Positions 11,684-21,978 of a stretch of 64,000 nucleotides of DNA are shown here, piece by piece. The stretch is taken from positions 21,766,472-21,830,471 of the forward strand of contig OY783192.1 of NCBI GenBank assembly GCA_963678675.1, in the 5' to 3' direction. The DNA is from Xiphydria camelus. Its lineage: Eukaryota > Arthropoda > Insecta > Hymenoptera > Xiphydriidae. The translations under genes were made by a program, and so were the position numbers. Within the stretch, counting starts at the first letter, position 1; each line of letters starts with the position of its first letter. The notes beneath the pieces are model-generated. The model saw only the letters and a list, made by a program, of their open reading frames with translations. It ran no database searches and was not told the origin of the DNA.

Positions 11684-12496
11684 CCGCATGTCCCATGGCC
11701 AACCGCGCAGGTGAGCTGCGACCTGAATTCTTGACTTCGGCAGTATTTATGGTACAGTTAGAGTGGGCTTCAGACGAGTACGCTACATAAGAACGAAAAG
11801 TGTCGACTGCTCTTCTAATAGCTGTCAATTCGGGAGATCGAAGCGTTTCGTGTAACCTCAAAATCGTAAAGTTTTGAATTAGTAGTGAATAATTTGTAGA
11901 AAAGTGATGAGAAATAATCATAAATAATCTTCCGAATTCACAGCCATCGGGAAATCAGACGACGCTTTTCGCTCTTACGCTGCGTTCTTACGAAAAGTGT
12001 GAAACGTCTGATTTCCCGATGGCTATCAATTTGGGAGATCGAAGTCTAAGCTCGAAATCGTGAATCTTTGAATAAATGGTAAGTAATGTTCAGAAGTGAG
12101 AGTTAACAATCATTCGGGTTTTTTCGATGTCCAACCGAATTACACGCCTCATGCCTATTTGTTTCAGAAATTATTTCCGCGCTAGCACCGCGCGTGTCTA
12201 GGAAGTAGTTTTACGAAGTGGCGTGAGCGATACCTAAGGTGTCAATTCGGAAGATTATTTATGATTATTTCTCATCACTTCTACAAATTATTCACTACTA
12301 ATTCAAAACTTTACGATTTTGAGGTTACACGAAACGCTTCGATCTCCCGAATTGACAGCTATTAGAAGAGCAGTCGACACTTTTCGTTCTTATGTAGCGC
12401 ACTCGTCTGAAGCCCACTCTAACTGTACCATAAATACTGCTGAAGTCAAGAATTCAGGTCGCAGCTCACCTGCGCGGTTGGCCATAGGACATGCGG
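11684..12496. mobile_element. TA-duplicating MITE, copy 1 (CCGCATGTCC termini)
   Basis: 813 bp. Terminal inverted repeats start CCGCATGTCC and extend ~200 bp (landmarks GGTGAGCTGCGACCTGAATT and CTTCGATCTCCCGAATTGACA). A central palindrome (about 11936-12035) has the arms GCCATCGGGAAATCAGACG / CGTCTGATTTCCCGATGGC. It is inserted in the transposase gene at TATATA with a TA duplication; excising it joins ...KITVY and RNREK in frame. No transposase inside, so non-autonomous, probably mobilised by a Tc1/mariner-type enzyme (inferred from the TA duplication). The second copy is 27799-29561. Confidence 0.85.
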
Positions 12497-13323
12497 TATA
12501 CAGTTATCTTAGTGCCTTTATCCAAGAGATTTTTCTCTTTCAACCTAGACGCCAAAAACTCATGTGCTTCCTTTGATAGACCCAGCTCTCTGCCTAAATC
12601 ACTCAATTCGGCTTGGCTAAATTTCTGTGGTGCTTCATTTCTTTTTTTGAATTCCTCATCACTTGAACTTGATTCCAGATCACTTGCACTCACTTCTATG
12701 TCACTGTCTTCATCAAACCTTCCTTCACTTACATCAATAGCTGGGTCTTCTAAAAGTTTCTTCCGACGGCCACTATTCTGTTGAATAGTAATGGCTGGAT
12801 TCATTTTGTTTGTGTATACATATTTGATTTCATTTCTGTTTTTGGAATTATATCCCGTTGTAACTCTCATACAGAAGAAACAATCGTCTCTTCTGTCTGG
12901 TATGCTCCGTACGACTGGTGATGAAAATTTCAAATTAGAAAGGTTCTTCGTACTGTGACATGTCTTTAAAATTCTGTAGCAGTTGGCACAGATAGTGTGA
13001 GGGACCCTGTCTTTATCTTGATTCGAAATTTTAGATCCAAGACAATATTCGTATGCATCATGAACTTTATCGTTGATTTTTTTTCTGGTTTCTGGAGGGG
13101 TAAACAAACCGCAGACATTACAAAAGCTGTCCGGCTTGTTTTTATCATCATGAATGTGTCTTGTAGCTTTATACTCCGTAGAAGCCAAGGAACCTACTTC
13201 TACGAAGCTGCGGTCGCATGATGACGACGATTGCGGGCCCGCTTGCTCACCCTGACCAATCGCCGATACTCGGGTTCCTTGTGAGAACCCCTGTATCTTA
13301 ACACATTTCCTTGTGCCTGCCAT
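12497..13323 (-). pseudogene. transposase of the 4.6 kb element, N-terminal part
   Basis: Start chosen at the Met at 13323 (MAGTRKCVKIQGF); the frame is open ~50 bp further upstream, but that extension looks accidental. It carries a Cys/His-rich region: FCNVCGLFTPPE, EYCLGSKISNQDKDRVPHTI, CANCYRILKTC, then DDCFFCMRVTTGYNSKN, spaced like two zinc-binding knuckles. An acidic-Ser linker follows (DVSEGRFDEDSDIEVSASD), then a helix AELSDLGRELGLSKEAHEF and ASRLKEKNLL, ending at the MITE junction (KITVY). The zinc region probably binds the transposon ends (inference). This part has no obvious frameshift, unlike the C-terminal half. Confidence 0.75.
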
Positions 13324-13871
13324 GACGGCTTGGACGCTTTCATCCAGGGATTTTGCCAGAAAAATAAACAACAAAAAAAGCGTTGCCCGCCGTCACCACG
13401 TGGAGGTACCCCGGGTGCAGGCACACCACGTATATATTCGCTGTATCAAATTTACAACGATGAGCTCTAATTCACTTGAATTGAGAGATTACGTGACTGG
13501 ATTTCAAAATTTATTTTGCGGTACGACAACAGATTTATTCTCGCTCGGAACTAAGTGAGTTGATGCTTGGAAAAAAAACTTGGCAGATCTCCAAAGAGAC
13601 CTCCGCGTCTTTTAAACGTCAAAGACGTGTACCGCTCAACGGATTATTCGGTCATGAACGCTGATCCGCGGTAATGCATAGAAGACACGAGAGAGCTAGG
13701 AAACCGCCATAGACGACAGCCTTCCGACTGACCGCTCCGCTCTCTCTTACCGCAGACCCGAGCCGGCGCGATCGAAGCTCCACTATCCACTCCACGCGCG
13801 ACCCGGCGTCCTATGAGTGGAAACACCTCGACCGGCACTCCTATGGGGGGGGGGGGGTCAGCTTAGACTTT
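13324..13871. other. transposon 5' region, non-coding
   Basis: Lies upstream of the transposase start and should hold its promoter. A CpG-rich segment at 13600-13845 ends in a G13 run. I see no clear TATA box or initiator that I could defend. Confidence 0.4.
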
Positions 13872-14267
13872 AGATTTGAACATTTTTGCTGGATTTGACC
13901 TTGAAATCAACTTGACCTTGACATGCTGGGGGCAAACGAACCTCGAATTCTAACTCAGTAACCTCGAAAACATATTGACGTGATAGTTTATTCCCGTGAA
14001 GACACATTTTCTTATTTTTACAATTGTCATATGAACCTTCCATGCAATAACATGAAGTGACCTTGAAATGAGCTTGGGGGTTATCAAAAAATTGAATACA
14101 TATCTAGACGTAAAATTTCCCGTTCTTTCAGAATGTTGAAATGACCTTGAATTTGACCTTGCCGGATCAAACGAACATCGGATTTGGATTCAGCGACCCC
14201 AAGAACATAAAGATATACTGGTCTGGTCAGAGGAAGCATTTTTTCGATTTTTTTTTGTGGAGCTGTG
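13872..14267 (-). repeat. right long terminal inverted repeat
   Basis: Inverted copy of 9654-10145. Carries TGACCTTGA (reverse complement of TCAAGGTCA) at 13896, 13913, 14058 and 14142. Ends GGAGCTGTG at 14267, followed by TAA. Confidence 0.85.
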
Positions 14268-14270
14268 TAA

Positions 14271-14539
14271 TACATTTGCAGGTCGTCAGCATATAGCATA
14301 TGCTTACAGCAGTGAAAAGCCTGCGGGAGGTCACGCAAATAAATAGAAAATAAAATTGGCCCAAGGAAAGAGCCCTGCGGAACACCCTAGGTGGCAGAAC
14401 CCCAACCAGAGGTAGAACCAGAAAGATCAAGTACAGCCTAAAAACGATTAGTAAGATATGAACGAAACCAAGAGAGCACAGAGAGCGAGCAACCAAGCCT
14501 CTCGAGAGTAGCTAGGAGTTTACTATGGGAAATGGTATC
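14271..14539 (-). pseudogene. reverse transcriptase of element C, central fragment
   Basis: Reads DTISHSKLLATLERLGC, VLSWFRSYLTNRF, stop, AVLDLSGSTSGWGSAT, stop, GVPQGSFLGPILFSIYLRDL and HMLYADDLQMYY (YADD at 14282-14293) up to the transposon junction. Two in-frame stops. The 5' end stops at the purine-rich tract, directly before where FDFSKAF would be. Confidence 0.8.
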
Positions 14540-14690
14540 GAGAGAGAGAAGGGGGAGGGAGGGGGTGGGAAGGGGGAGGGAGGGGAGGGGGAGGGAGAGA
14601 GAGAGTGGCAGGGGGAGAGGGAGGGAGGGAGGGGAATAGAGGGATGGGGGAGAGGAAGGGATAGAGGGGAGGGAGAGGGAGAGGGGGAAT
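14540..14690. repeat. GGGAGA-type microsatellite, 3' tail of element E
   Basis: Purine-only run of GGGAGG/GAGAGA units, ~150 bp. In minus sense it is a CCCTCT-type tail directly after element E; the AATAAA signal reads at 14709-14714. Confidence 0.8.
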
Positions 14691-17128
14691 AGAATCAGAA
14701 TAGAATCATTTATTGCGGCTAGGACCAGTAGGTCCTGTAGGCAACCCATTTCCATGGGAAAAACCCGATGTTATGTGAGAGCACCACAGCCCGGAGCCTC
14801 CATCTTAACAGACATCTTACAAAATGAAGAAACTTAAACCAGATAACGCTTAAAACTACATTACAAAATAAGTAGTCTTCGCTGAAACTACAAAATGACT
14901 TAATAGAAAATCTTCCTCGCTTAAAGTACTAAATAGGATAACGAAAATAAGTTTGCAGAAAATAAAAATAAAAATAGAAATAAAGTTAAACTTAACAAAG
15001 AGTTTCTCCTGCAGGTTATAACGCCACTGGCACCAAGCGCCTACCACTCGCCAGTATCTTTCATAACACCGTCCTGAACACGCTCCTCGAGGCATCAAGC
15101 ACCTCAACTGGCAGAGCATTCCAGCCCGCTGCCGCCGCCGTACTGAACGCTTTCCTCCTAACCTCCGTCCTAAAATGAGCGATTTTCATCCTATACCTCC
15201 CACCCTCTCGCGTAACCATACCCCGCATTTCGGCCCACTCAAAAAGCACCCGTAGGTACCAAGGCCTCCCCTCTACCAGTACCGAGTGAACCTGACACAT
15301 TAAGCTCAGCTCTCTCCTCTCCTCCACCCTCAACCACCCCAACCGGCGATAGTAGGGAGTAATGTGGCTGAACCTGTCCACATCAAAAATGAACCTCACA
15401 CACGAGTTGAACGCGACTTCAATAATATTGTTGCCCTCCTTTGAAATCCCGAAGAGAAGCACGCTACAGCAGTCGACAACAGGAATGACCAAAGCCCTAA
15501 TAAGCGCAATTCTCGCTGAGCTTGGCAGCAAGCTCCGACACACCTTCAGCCGATACAGGGACGCGTTGATCGCCTTCGCTACCGCTATCGCCTGTTCCCG
15601 CCACTGAAAATTATCCGTGAGAATAACACCGAGGACCTTGACTGAGCGCTCAAATGGCACCACTACGCTCCCATTCACGAGCTCCGGCAAATCATCCTTT
15701 TCGAGCCTTCTAACGCTAGATCCGCTCCCAAACAAAATCGCGTGTGTCTTCTCGCTATTCAGCAACAGACCGTTTGTCGCCGCCCAGATACGTATTAAGA
15801 GAATGTCGCGGTTCAACCGAATACCCATCTCCTCAATATTTACAGGAGTCTCCCTACAGAAGATTTGCAGATCATCTGCATATAAATTATAGCTACAACT
15901 CGAAAGCGCATACTTCAGGTCCGACATGTAAAGGGAGAAAAGCAGCGGTCTCAACACTGAGCCCTGCGGAACACCTGCGGAGTTCTCAATAAACCGCGAG
16001 CGCGTGACTCCCTCTCCTAATACAGCCTGTGTGCGCCCGCTCAGATACGATCGAAACCATGCGACCGCAGAATCCGACAGCCGCAGATTAGCTAGTTTGA
16101 GGAGCAGAATGTCGTGCTGCACCCGATCAAATGCTTTTAAAAGTCAAAGAGCACCATCCCGGTCAGCTGCCGATTGTCTATTCCCTCACTGATATACTCC
16201 CCGATTCTGAGTAAGGCCGTCTGCGTACTATAATTTTTCCTGTACGCCGATTGATAAGGATCCAGTGCGTCTTCCCCCTCCAGAAACATACACAGTTGAT
16301 CCGTTACAATTTTCTCCAGAGTCTTCGACAATGAACATAATAAAGAAATTGGTCTATAGTCCGAAGAACTCGTAGGCGATTTCTTTTTCGGAATCGGCCT
16401 AATCAGTGCCTGTGCTTCCACACCTCCGGGAACGACGACGACTGCAGCGAGAAATTAATCAGATGGAGTAGCAGTAAAAATGACTGGAAGCGCAATGTTT
16501 ATAAGTTTCATGGAAATGCCGTCCGCCCCCGGGTAACAACACGATGCCGCTAATATCGCCTTAGACAGCTCCTCCTCCGTAACAAGAGAGAAAAAGAATC
16601 GCGAACTGTCAAACTCTCGAGGTCGAACAGCCGCCACCCGGTTGCGAACCGGGGAGCTGGCCGCAGCGAAGAAGTCATTTAACTCTTCAACCGGTACCGC
16701 GAGCTCTTGCTCTTCCCTTCTGCACTTTAGCAACCCAAGCTGCCTCAATCTTTGCCACGCCGCCTTTGGATCCTTAACCCGCGAAAGCGCCTCGCCGTAG
16801 AATTTCCTCTTCGCATCCCTAACCATTTTTTTCACCCGATTACGAAGCACTTTGAATTTCCTAAGCACTTCGATATCTCCTCTCACCTCACATTCCATCG
16901 CCGCACCATCCGGTTCCCTCTTCACCACACTACAACTCGCTCTGTACGCTCTAAGCGCCTTGTCTCGCTCTGCTATTGCTCCTTCAATCTCATTCGTAAT
17001 CCACGCTGTAGTAGGTTGCGATGGCCTTTTAAACCGATACAGAGGGGCGTGAACGTCAAAGCACTCTACCAGCGCACCATTTAAAAGTTCAACCTTGACG
17101 TCTACCGATTCCGACGAATAGAATTCCC
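14691..17128 (-). mobile_element. CR1-like non-LTR retrotransposon E, 5'-truncated
   Basis: Minus strand, 3' end at ~14691 followed by a purine/pyrimidine simple-repeat tail. It keeps the endonuclease-RT linker, the whole RT and the C-terminal domain; the endonuclease and ORF1 are missing. Higher GC than its neighbours and only two clear frameshifts suggest that it is younger than A-C. Confidence 0.8.
15061..17115 (-). pseudogene. ORF2 of element E: linker, reverse transcriptase, C-terminal domain
   Basis: From 17115: FYSSESVDVKVELLNGALVE, APLYRFKRPSQPTTAWITN, then (16928-16455) RVKKMVRDAKRKFYGEAL and YPGADGISMKLINI. A frameshift at ~16460 leads to FSLQSSSFPEVWKH, then PIPKKKSPTSSSDYRPISLL, SAYRKNYSTQTALLRI, MVLFDF. 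A one-base deletion at ~16137 breaks SKAFDR; RT continues 16122-15061 with QHDILLLKL, ENSAGVPQGSVLRPLLFSLY, NLYADDLQIF (YADD at 15871-15882) and SEKTHAILFG. The C-terminal domain (ITPYYRRLGWLRVEERREL, WNALPVEVLD) ends at 15061. This is the best-preserved RT here besides D. Confidence 0.85.
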
Positions 17129-17215
17129 GGGGGAGGGAGATGGGAGAGGGAGGGAGGGAGAGGGAGAGGGAGAGGGAGAGGAAGAGGGAGAGGGAGAGGG
17201 AGGGAGAGGGAGAGA
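17129..17215. repeat. GGGAGA-type microsatellite, 3' tail of element D
   Basis: Purine-only run of GGGAGA/GAGGGA units. In minus sense it is the pyrimidine tail after element D; the AATAAA signal reads at 17228-17233. It also borders truncated element E. Confidence 0.8.
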
Positions 17216-17335
17216 GAGATTGAAGAGTTTATTGTACAGGAAATTGTACAAATATTGCGCCCTGAACAAGCAGGAGCACAGCAAAAACAGCATTATAAGT
17301 GTTCAAAAATACATTTGAGATATACAGGCAGTTAA

Positions 17336-20328
17336 TTAACTGAACTCGTCATAATATGGTAAAGAGTTAAATGAGGCAAATGAAACAGCAATTGTAGATT
17401 TAAGACGAAGTTCAGTTAATAATATAGTAAGAATCTTAGAATTAACCTTAGCATTAGCGTGCTCTCTCTCATTATATGACCTTAGGTATAGCCATTGTCT
17501 CAATTTGCATTTAAAGATAGCCTTTGATGAAGCCGAGAGAATGTCGTAAGGGATCGCGTTCCATAGCGATGGGCCAGCCACCTCAAAAGACGATTTAAAG
17601 GCATCAGTGCGGTGGTTGGGAACCATCAGAGTAAGACTATGCCCAGTCCGACTAGCGAATTGCGGAGTCCTGATTGCAAGGAGTTCAGCAAGAAAGGCTG
17701 GTTGCATGGTGTTAACTGCTTCGTAGACTAGCATGGCAAGATGGAATTTCCTCCTTTGTTTAACCGTCAACCAGCCAAGCTCACGACGATGTGTGCTGAT
17801 AGAAGCATCACGAGGGAGGCCATAGATGTATCGAATCCCTCTATTCATCAAGTGCTGCAGTTTAAGGTCGAGAACGACTCCTACACCCGTGAGGACGGCA
17901 GAGTAATAATCCAGATGAGGCAAGACGAGAGAGTTTACTAGGATTCTACGCAGACTGATGTCGGTGTAAGGTCTCAGTTTCTGCAGCTGGTAGAAAATCC
18001 CATTGATCTTGGAGGTGATACCGCCAATATGCCCTTTGAACTAAAGTTTGGAGTCGAGCATGACGCCAAGGTTGCGTGCCGAGCTGACAAATGGTATGGG
18101 AATTCCATCACAACCAAGCGGTGGGAGCTTATCCGTATCAATGGAGTTGATAAATTGATGATTTCCCAGAATGATGGATTTCGTCTTACCAAGATTAAGA
18201 TTAAGGAGATTTTCCTGCGACCATCTAACAATTCTCATGATGTCAGTATTGAGCTTGCAAATGCACTGATTGATCTGAGCGGATGAACAACTCATGTAGA
18301 TTTGGAGGTCATCAGCATACAAGAGTCTCTTTGAGTGTTTGATGTTGATCCCAATGTCATTGACAAATAGAGAGAAAAGTAGCGGCCCAAGTACTGAGCC
18401 TTGTGAAACGCCAGAACTTGTGTACTCCCAGGATGTGAGAGACCCATCAGGTTTTTTAACAGCTTGCCTGCGACCAGAGAGGTACGATTTAATCCAGTTC
18501 ACCACACTCTCAGAGAAGCCCAGTCGACCCAACTTTGTGAGGAGGAGATTATGCGATACTGTATCAAAAGCCTTCGAAAAATCAAATAATACCAGTATAG
18601 TGACTTGTTTCTGATCCATCCCATGTCTGATGTCATTGGTGAGTTTGATAATCGCAGACTGAGTGCTATACCCAGCACGAAAACCGCATTGGAAGGAGTC
18701 AAGAATAGAGTACTGATTGATGTAGACGCATAGTTGATTGAAGATGAGTTTTTCGAAGATCTTGCTGAGTGTTATTAGCAGAGATACTGGGCGATTTCGG
18801 TTGTAGAGGTCGGAAAAGAGATTGTATTGATCGGAACTGCGATAACACTTTTCCAAGAGAGAGGAAAGTAACTTCCAGCAATAGATTTGTTGAACAAGGG
18901 AATGCAGAAGGTGGTAACGATAGACATAAGACCCTTGATCATACGTAGGTTAACTCCATCTGACCCTTGTGCGTTGGATTTAATTTTATCCACGACTTGG
19001 ACGAACTCAGCTTCATTGATCGTGCGGAAAGAGAACTTAGGGCGATTAAGTTGAACTTGTTGCAATGTGTAAGATTCGGGAGACGATGTAGTTGGCTCAG
19101 TTGCAGAATTGCTTCAAGAAATGGCAGCAAAGTGTTGATTTAGTGTCTCAGCGGAGACCGCCAATGGTGGCGAGCTGAGGGGCTTAATAAGCCCTAGTTT
19201 GCGGAGTTCATTCCAGGTATTGGCAATGGATAAACCTTGGAGTCGCGACTTGTAATAGTCTGTCCTGGCTTGAGTCAGATCGGTGTGCCATTTCTTACGT
19301 TGTGACCTGAAGTTAAGTAGATCTCTTTCCCTTCTGGTACGCCTCCAGCGCTGTAGGTCTTCCGAAGTGATTTCTCAGCAGTTTTTAGATCATTAGTTAG
19401 CCACGGCGCTTGTTTGAGTGAATTCACTTTTACTTTGATGATCGGAGCGACGAGGTCGATTTCAGAGAGAAAATATTGATAAAATTGCTCGAGTGCGTTA
19501 TCACTTGTGTTAGCTGTGTCCACTATTAATTGCCAGTCGATGGCCTGCAGATTGGGTTCGGCATCAGACAGATTGTTCAGTTTGCGTGTAGAGATGTATT
19601 TAGCGTCACAGGGCGGACGCGTTGAATTTCTATTTCTGCATAAATAAGATGGTGACCAGCGCCCAGTGGCAGTTCAGATTTACCATGGCACAGCAATGTA
19701 TCAGACTCATCAATGAGACAGAGATCGAACCACGTAGAGGACGTCTCTGTTACGTGAGTGCATCCATGATTTACGAGACGAAGCGAATAATCTCTTAGAA
19801 GTGACCTTACGTACTGGACGTCAAAGTTATTTGAAAGCTGATCGGCATTAAAGTCACCCAAAACAATCTTATGACTATAGCCGTCCATAGCCTCAGCTAG
19901 TGCAAGTCCGAGATCGCATGGCACTTTGAAAGGTGCGTGTGGAGGCCGATATACAACAGCAACGAAGACAGACTGGGCTTGAGGTAGTTTTATCTCACAA
20001 GTTAGATATTCTGGTACTTCAGGCTTCCCATGCCATTGCGTGTTGGACTTGGAGATGACTTTGAACGAAAGGGATTCATGAACATATAAACCGACGCCTC
20101 CGCCATTTGTGTTACTATCGTTACGAATAAAGTTGAAGCCTGGAAGATCAATACAGCGGATGGAACATTGTTAGAAAGCCACGTTTCGGTGACTGCGATG
20201 ACTTGGTATTGTGGATGGTTGGCCAAGTGGGCACAGAGAACGTCGAGATGAGATCGGAGTGAATTTACATTGAGACAGCAAACACGAATTTTATTGAAAG
20301 AGCGAAGTTTCGGAGTGTGATGAGTCAA
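17336..20328 (-). pseudogene. ORF2 of element D: endonuclease + reverse transcriptase
   Basis: Start chosen at the Met at 20328 (MTHHTPKLRSFNKIRVCCLN). Endonuclease motifs: LNVNSLRSHLD, IAVTETWLSN, KIVLGDFNADQL (19924-19577), SSTWFDLCLIDESD, GAGHHLIYAEIEI. The linker 19523-19275 has SLKQAPWLTNDLKTAEKSLR. RT: NAQGSDGVNLRMIK (19065-18775), then an uninterrupted 271-residue core (18856-18041) with PVSLLITLSKIFEKLIFNQL, FDFSKAFDTVSHNLLL, SGVSQGSVLGPLLFSLFVND and RLLYADDLQIYMSC (YADD at 18308-18319). The C-terminal domain 17923-17336 has HLDYYSAVLTGVG, RRELGWLTVKQRRK and SLWNAIPYDI. About five frameshifts between modules; not functional. Confidence 0.87.
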
Positions 20329-20358
20329 GGATTGTATAGCTTGTCCAGGTGATGCACG

Positions 20359-21436
20359 TCAGCTTGAGTGAGATCCGTAGAGATTTATCAACTTAGTAAT
20401 GTCATTAAGTGACATGATGGTGTGGAGTAGGCCTCCATCAGCCTTTTTTGCCAGGACCGCGTCAGATGCGCTCCAGACATACTTAAATGAGGCACTTTTG
20501 TCTAATTTTTGCATCACGAAGCAGACGGTATGTAGACTTAGACAGCATTTCGTTAATGTTGATTATTGAATCACTTGGTGCAGCTGGGAAGTTAGTGTTA
20601 CCTAGATTTATGAGGTGTTCGGTGAGTTTGGTATATTTAATGACTCCGAACTTTCTCTTTAAAGCAATTACGCGTTTGACGATTGAGCTATTTTTGCAAA
20701 CAACAGCGAGAGACAATTTAGTGCGAGCAGGGCCCTGTGCGGGATCTGAGATTACAGTTGGTGGTTTAAGGAGAAGTCTAGAGCTAGTGAAGTTGTCGGC
20801 AGCAGCTGCCAAACCGAGAAGACTAATAATACCATTGAACGATTGAATTGCATTCTCATTAGTCAAACCTACAGCCGGGATTCCAGACACCACGAGCTCG
20901 CTAGTGGGACTTTGCCTTCCGAGAGTACGGTTGGAATGCAACGTGCTCACATTTGTTGCTTCCGTGATAAACTCAAGAGACGGCAAAACGTTCGACTGAC
21001 CAGCTGCAAGGGAATCACGAGAGGATAGCTCATCAACACGTGCTTCAAGTTGGCTCAACGCCTGTTTGAGAAATCAGTATTTTCCTTTGTAATGGCAGAT
21101 GTTGTGGCTTTTAATGAGCTCATACCATCATGGACAGTTTCAAGTTTCGATACAATTGCTGGGAGTCTGATGTTCAGAGTGCGTTTAAAATCGTTGATAC
21201 CCTCCATCTAGATGGTATTTGGAACTCAGCCCAGAGTCCGTTTCGGTGGATTTTCCTCAGTATCACTAGAGAGGGTACGCTTTCTGCGAGAAGATTTAGG
21301 TTCAACAGAGTCTCCGGAAACTTCAGAGTCGTTCTGAGAGCTTTCAGTTGGACGTCGAGAGAGACCAATATTTGCCTTCCTCAGAGGAGTTTGATTGATT
21401 GGATTGAATTACTAATTTCCCTTCCTTATCAGCCAT
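20359..21436 (-). pseudogene. ORF1 protein of element D
   Basis: ATG at 21436 (MADKEGKLVIQSNQSNSS). After a frameshift comes an N-terminal region rich in Ser and basic residues (SRRKRTLSSDTEENPPKR), which looks like a nuclear/RNA-binding tail. The frame 21058-20483 (MSQLEARVDELSSRDSL) has a short coiled coil, SELVVSGIPAV, SSRLLLKPP, LSLAVVCKNSSIVKRVIALK and IININEMLSKSTYRLLRDAK. A frameshift then leads to FKYVWSASDAVLAKKADGG and the stop at 20359. The order matches ORF1 of element B and the FP-like C-terminal domain. Confidence 0.7.
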
Positions 21437-21978
21437 GTTGCACTATTAATAGGATGTTGAGCGTTGACAGGTTTGCTGATATTCCGTGAGATGGCGCTGG
21501 TTGTGCGATTTTAGATACGACTGAGTTACCGACCGATGTAAGATGACAGCCGAAGAGAGAAAGACAGCCTATAGGAGTTCTAACCTCCAAACATTCCAGC
21601 AACGGCAAATAATTTACAATAAAAAGCCACACACAAAGCCCAACTTGACTCCGAATGGGGAAATGACATGAATTTTAAATCATTTGGAATTTCTGCTTAA
21701 GGCGATGTAGTAGCCTTCTTAAGATGATATGAGATAATTTTTTTCCCAAAAAACGGGCAACAAGCGAAATATTTGTAAGTTTGTTTCGCAGCGGAACGCC
21801 TACTTTGTCACGTGATCGAAAACGCTTCGTGAGTGGCTAGTCGGCTGGGTGACGTCACGGATCGTCCGCGGCAGCCGAAGTGTCTATTGCGTAGACTGCG
21901 TATGTCGGTCGTGAAAGTGTTTGCAGTGTATATTTTACTTTCAAACGCATTAGATATTGCTACTCGTACAAGGCAAAA

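Larger units (their letters stand above)
9654..14267 (-). mobile_element. 4.6 kb DNA transposon with TAA target duplication, transposase family unnamed
   Basis: The ends are inverted repeats starting CACAGCTCCACAAAAAAA (left 9654; right ends 14267). The 3 bp flanks TAA at 9651-9653 and 14268-14270 are identical, and deleting one copy rebuilds the interrupted RT codons of element C. Long subterminal homology continues inward (left to ~10145, right from ~13872). Poly-C (10402-10414) and poly-G (13845-13857) runs of 13 lie symmetrically inside the ends. The interior encodes a decayed transposase on the minus strand, itself interrupted by a MITE at 11684-12496. A shorter relative lies at 28008-28944. 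CACAG termini with a 3 bp TWA-type duplication could fit CMC/EnSpm-like or Harbinger-like classes; I cannot assign it. Confidence 0.85.
8566..14539 (-). mobile_element. CR1-like non-LTR retrotransposon C, split by a DNA transposon
   Basis: The 3' half lies at 8566-9653 and the 5' remnant at 14268-14539, separated by the 4.6 kb DNA transposon 9654-14267. The two halves join in frame at the YADD region: tat-tat-caa is restored once one TAA/TTA duplication is removed. Element C is 5'-truncated inside the SKAFDTIS motif, where the GGGAGA-type tract begins. Its sequence differs from A/B/D (HMLYADDLQMYY; FHSRTSPLLHY), so it is a separate family. It was present before the DNA transposon arrived. Confidence 0.8.
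17216..21640 (-). mobile_element. CR1-like non-LTR retrotransposon D, near full length
   Basis: About 4.4 kb on the minus strand: 5' leader (~21640-21437), ORF1 (21436-20359), ORF2 (20328-17336), 3' region and a simple-repeat tail. The 5' limit is uncertain. RT and C-terminal domain closely resemble element A; ORF1 resembles that of B. Confidence 0.8.

Noticed and set aside
15362..16192. Plus-strand ORFs over element E
   Set aside because: Shadows of the RT coding strand, with no motifs of their own.
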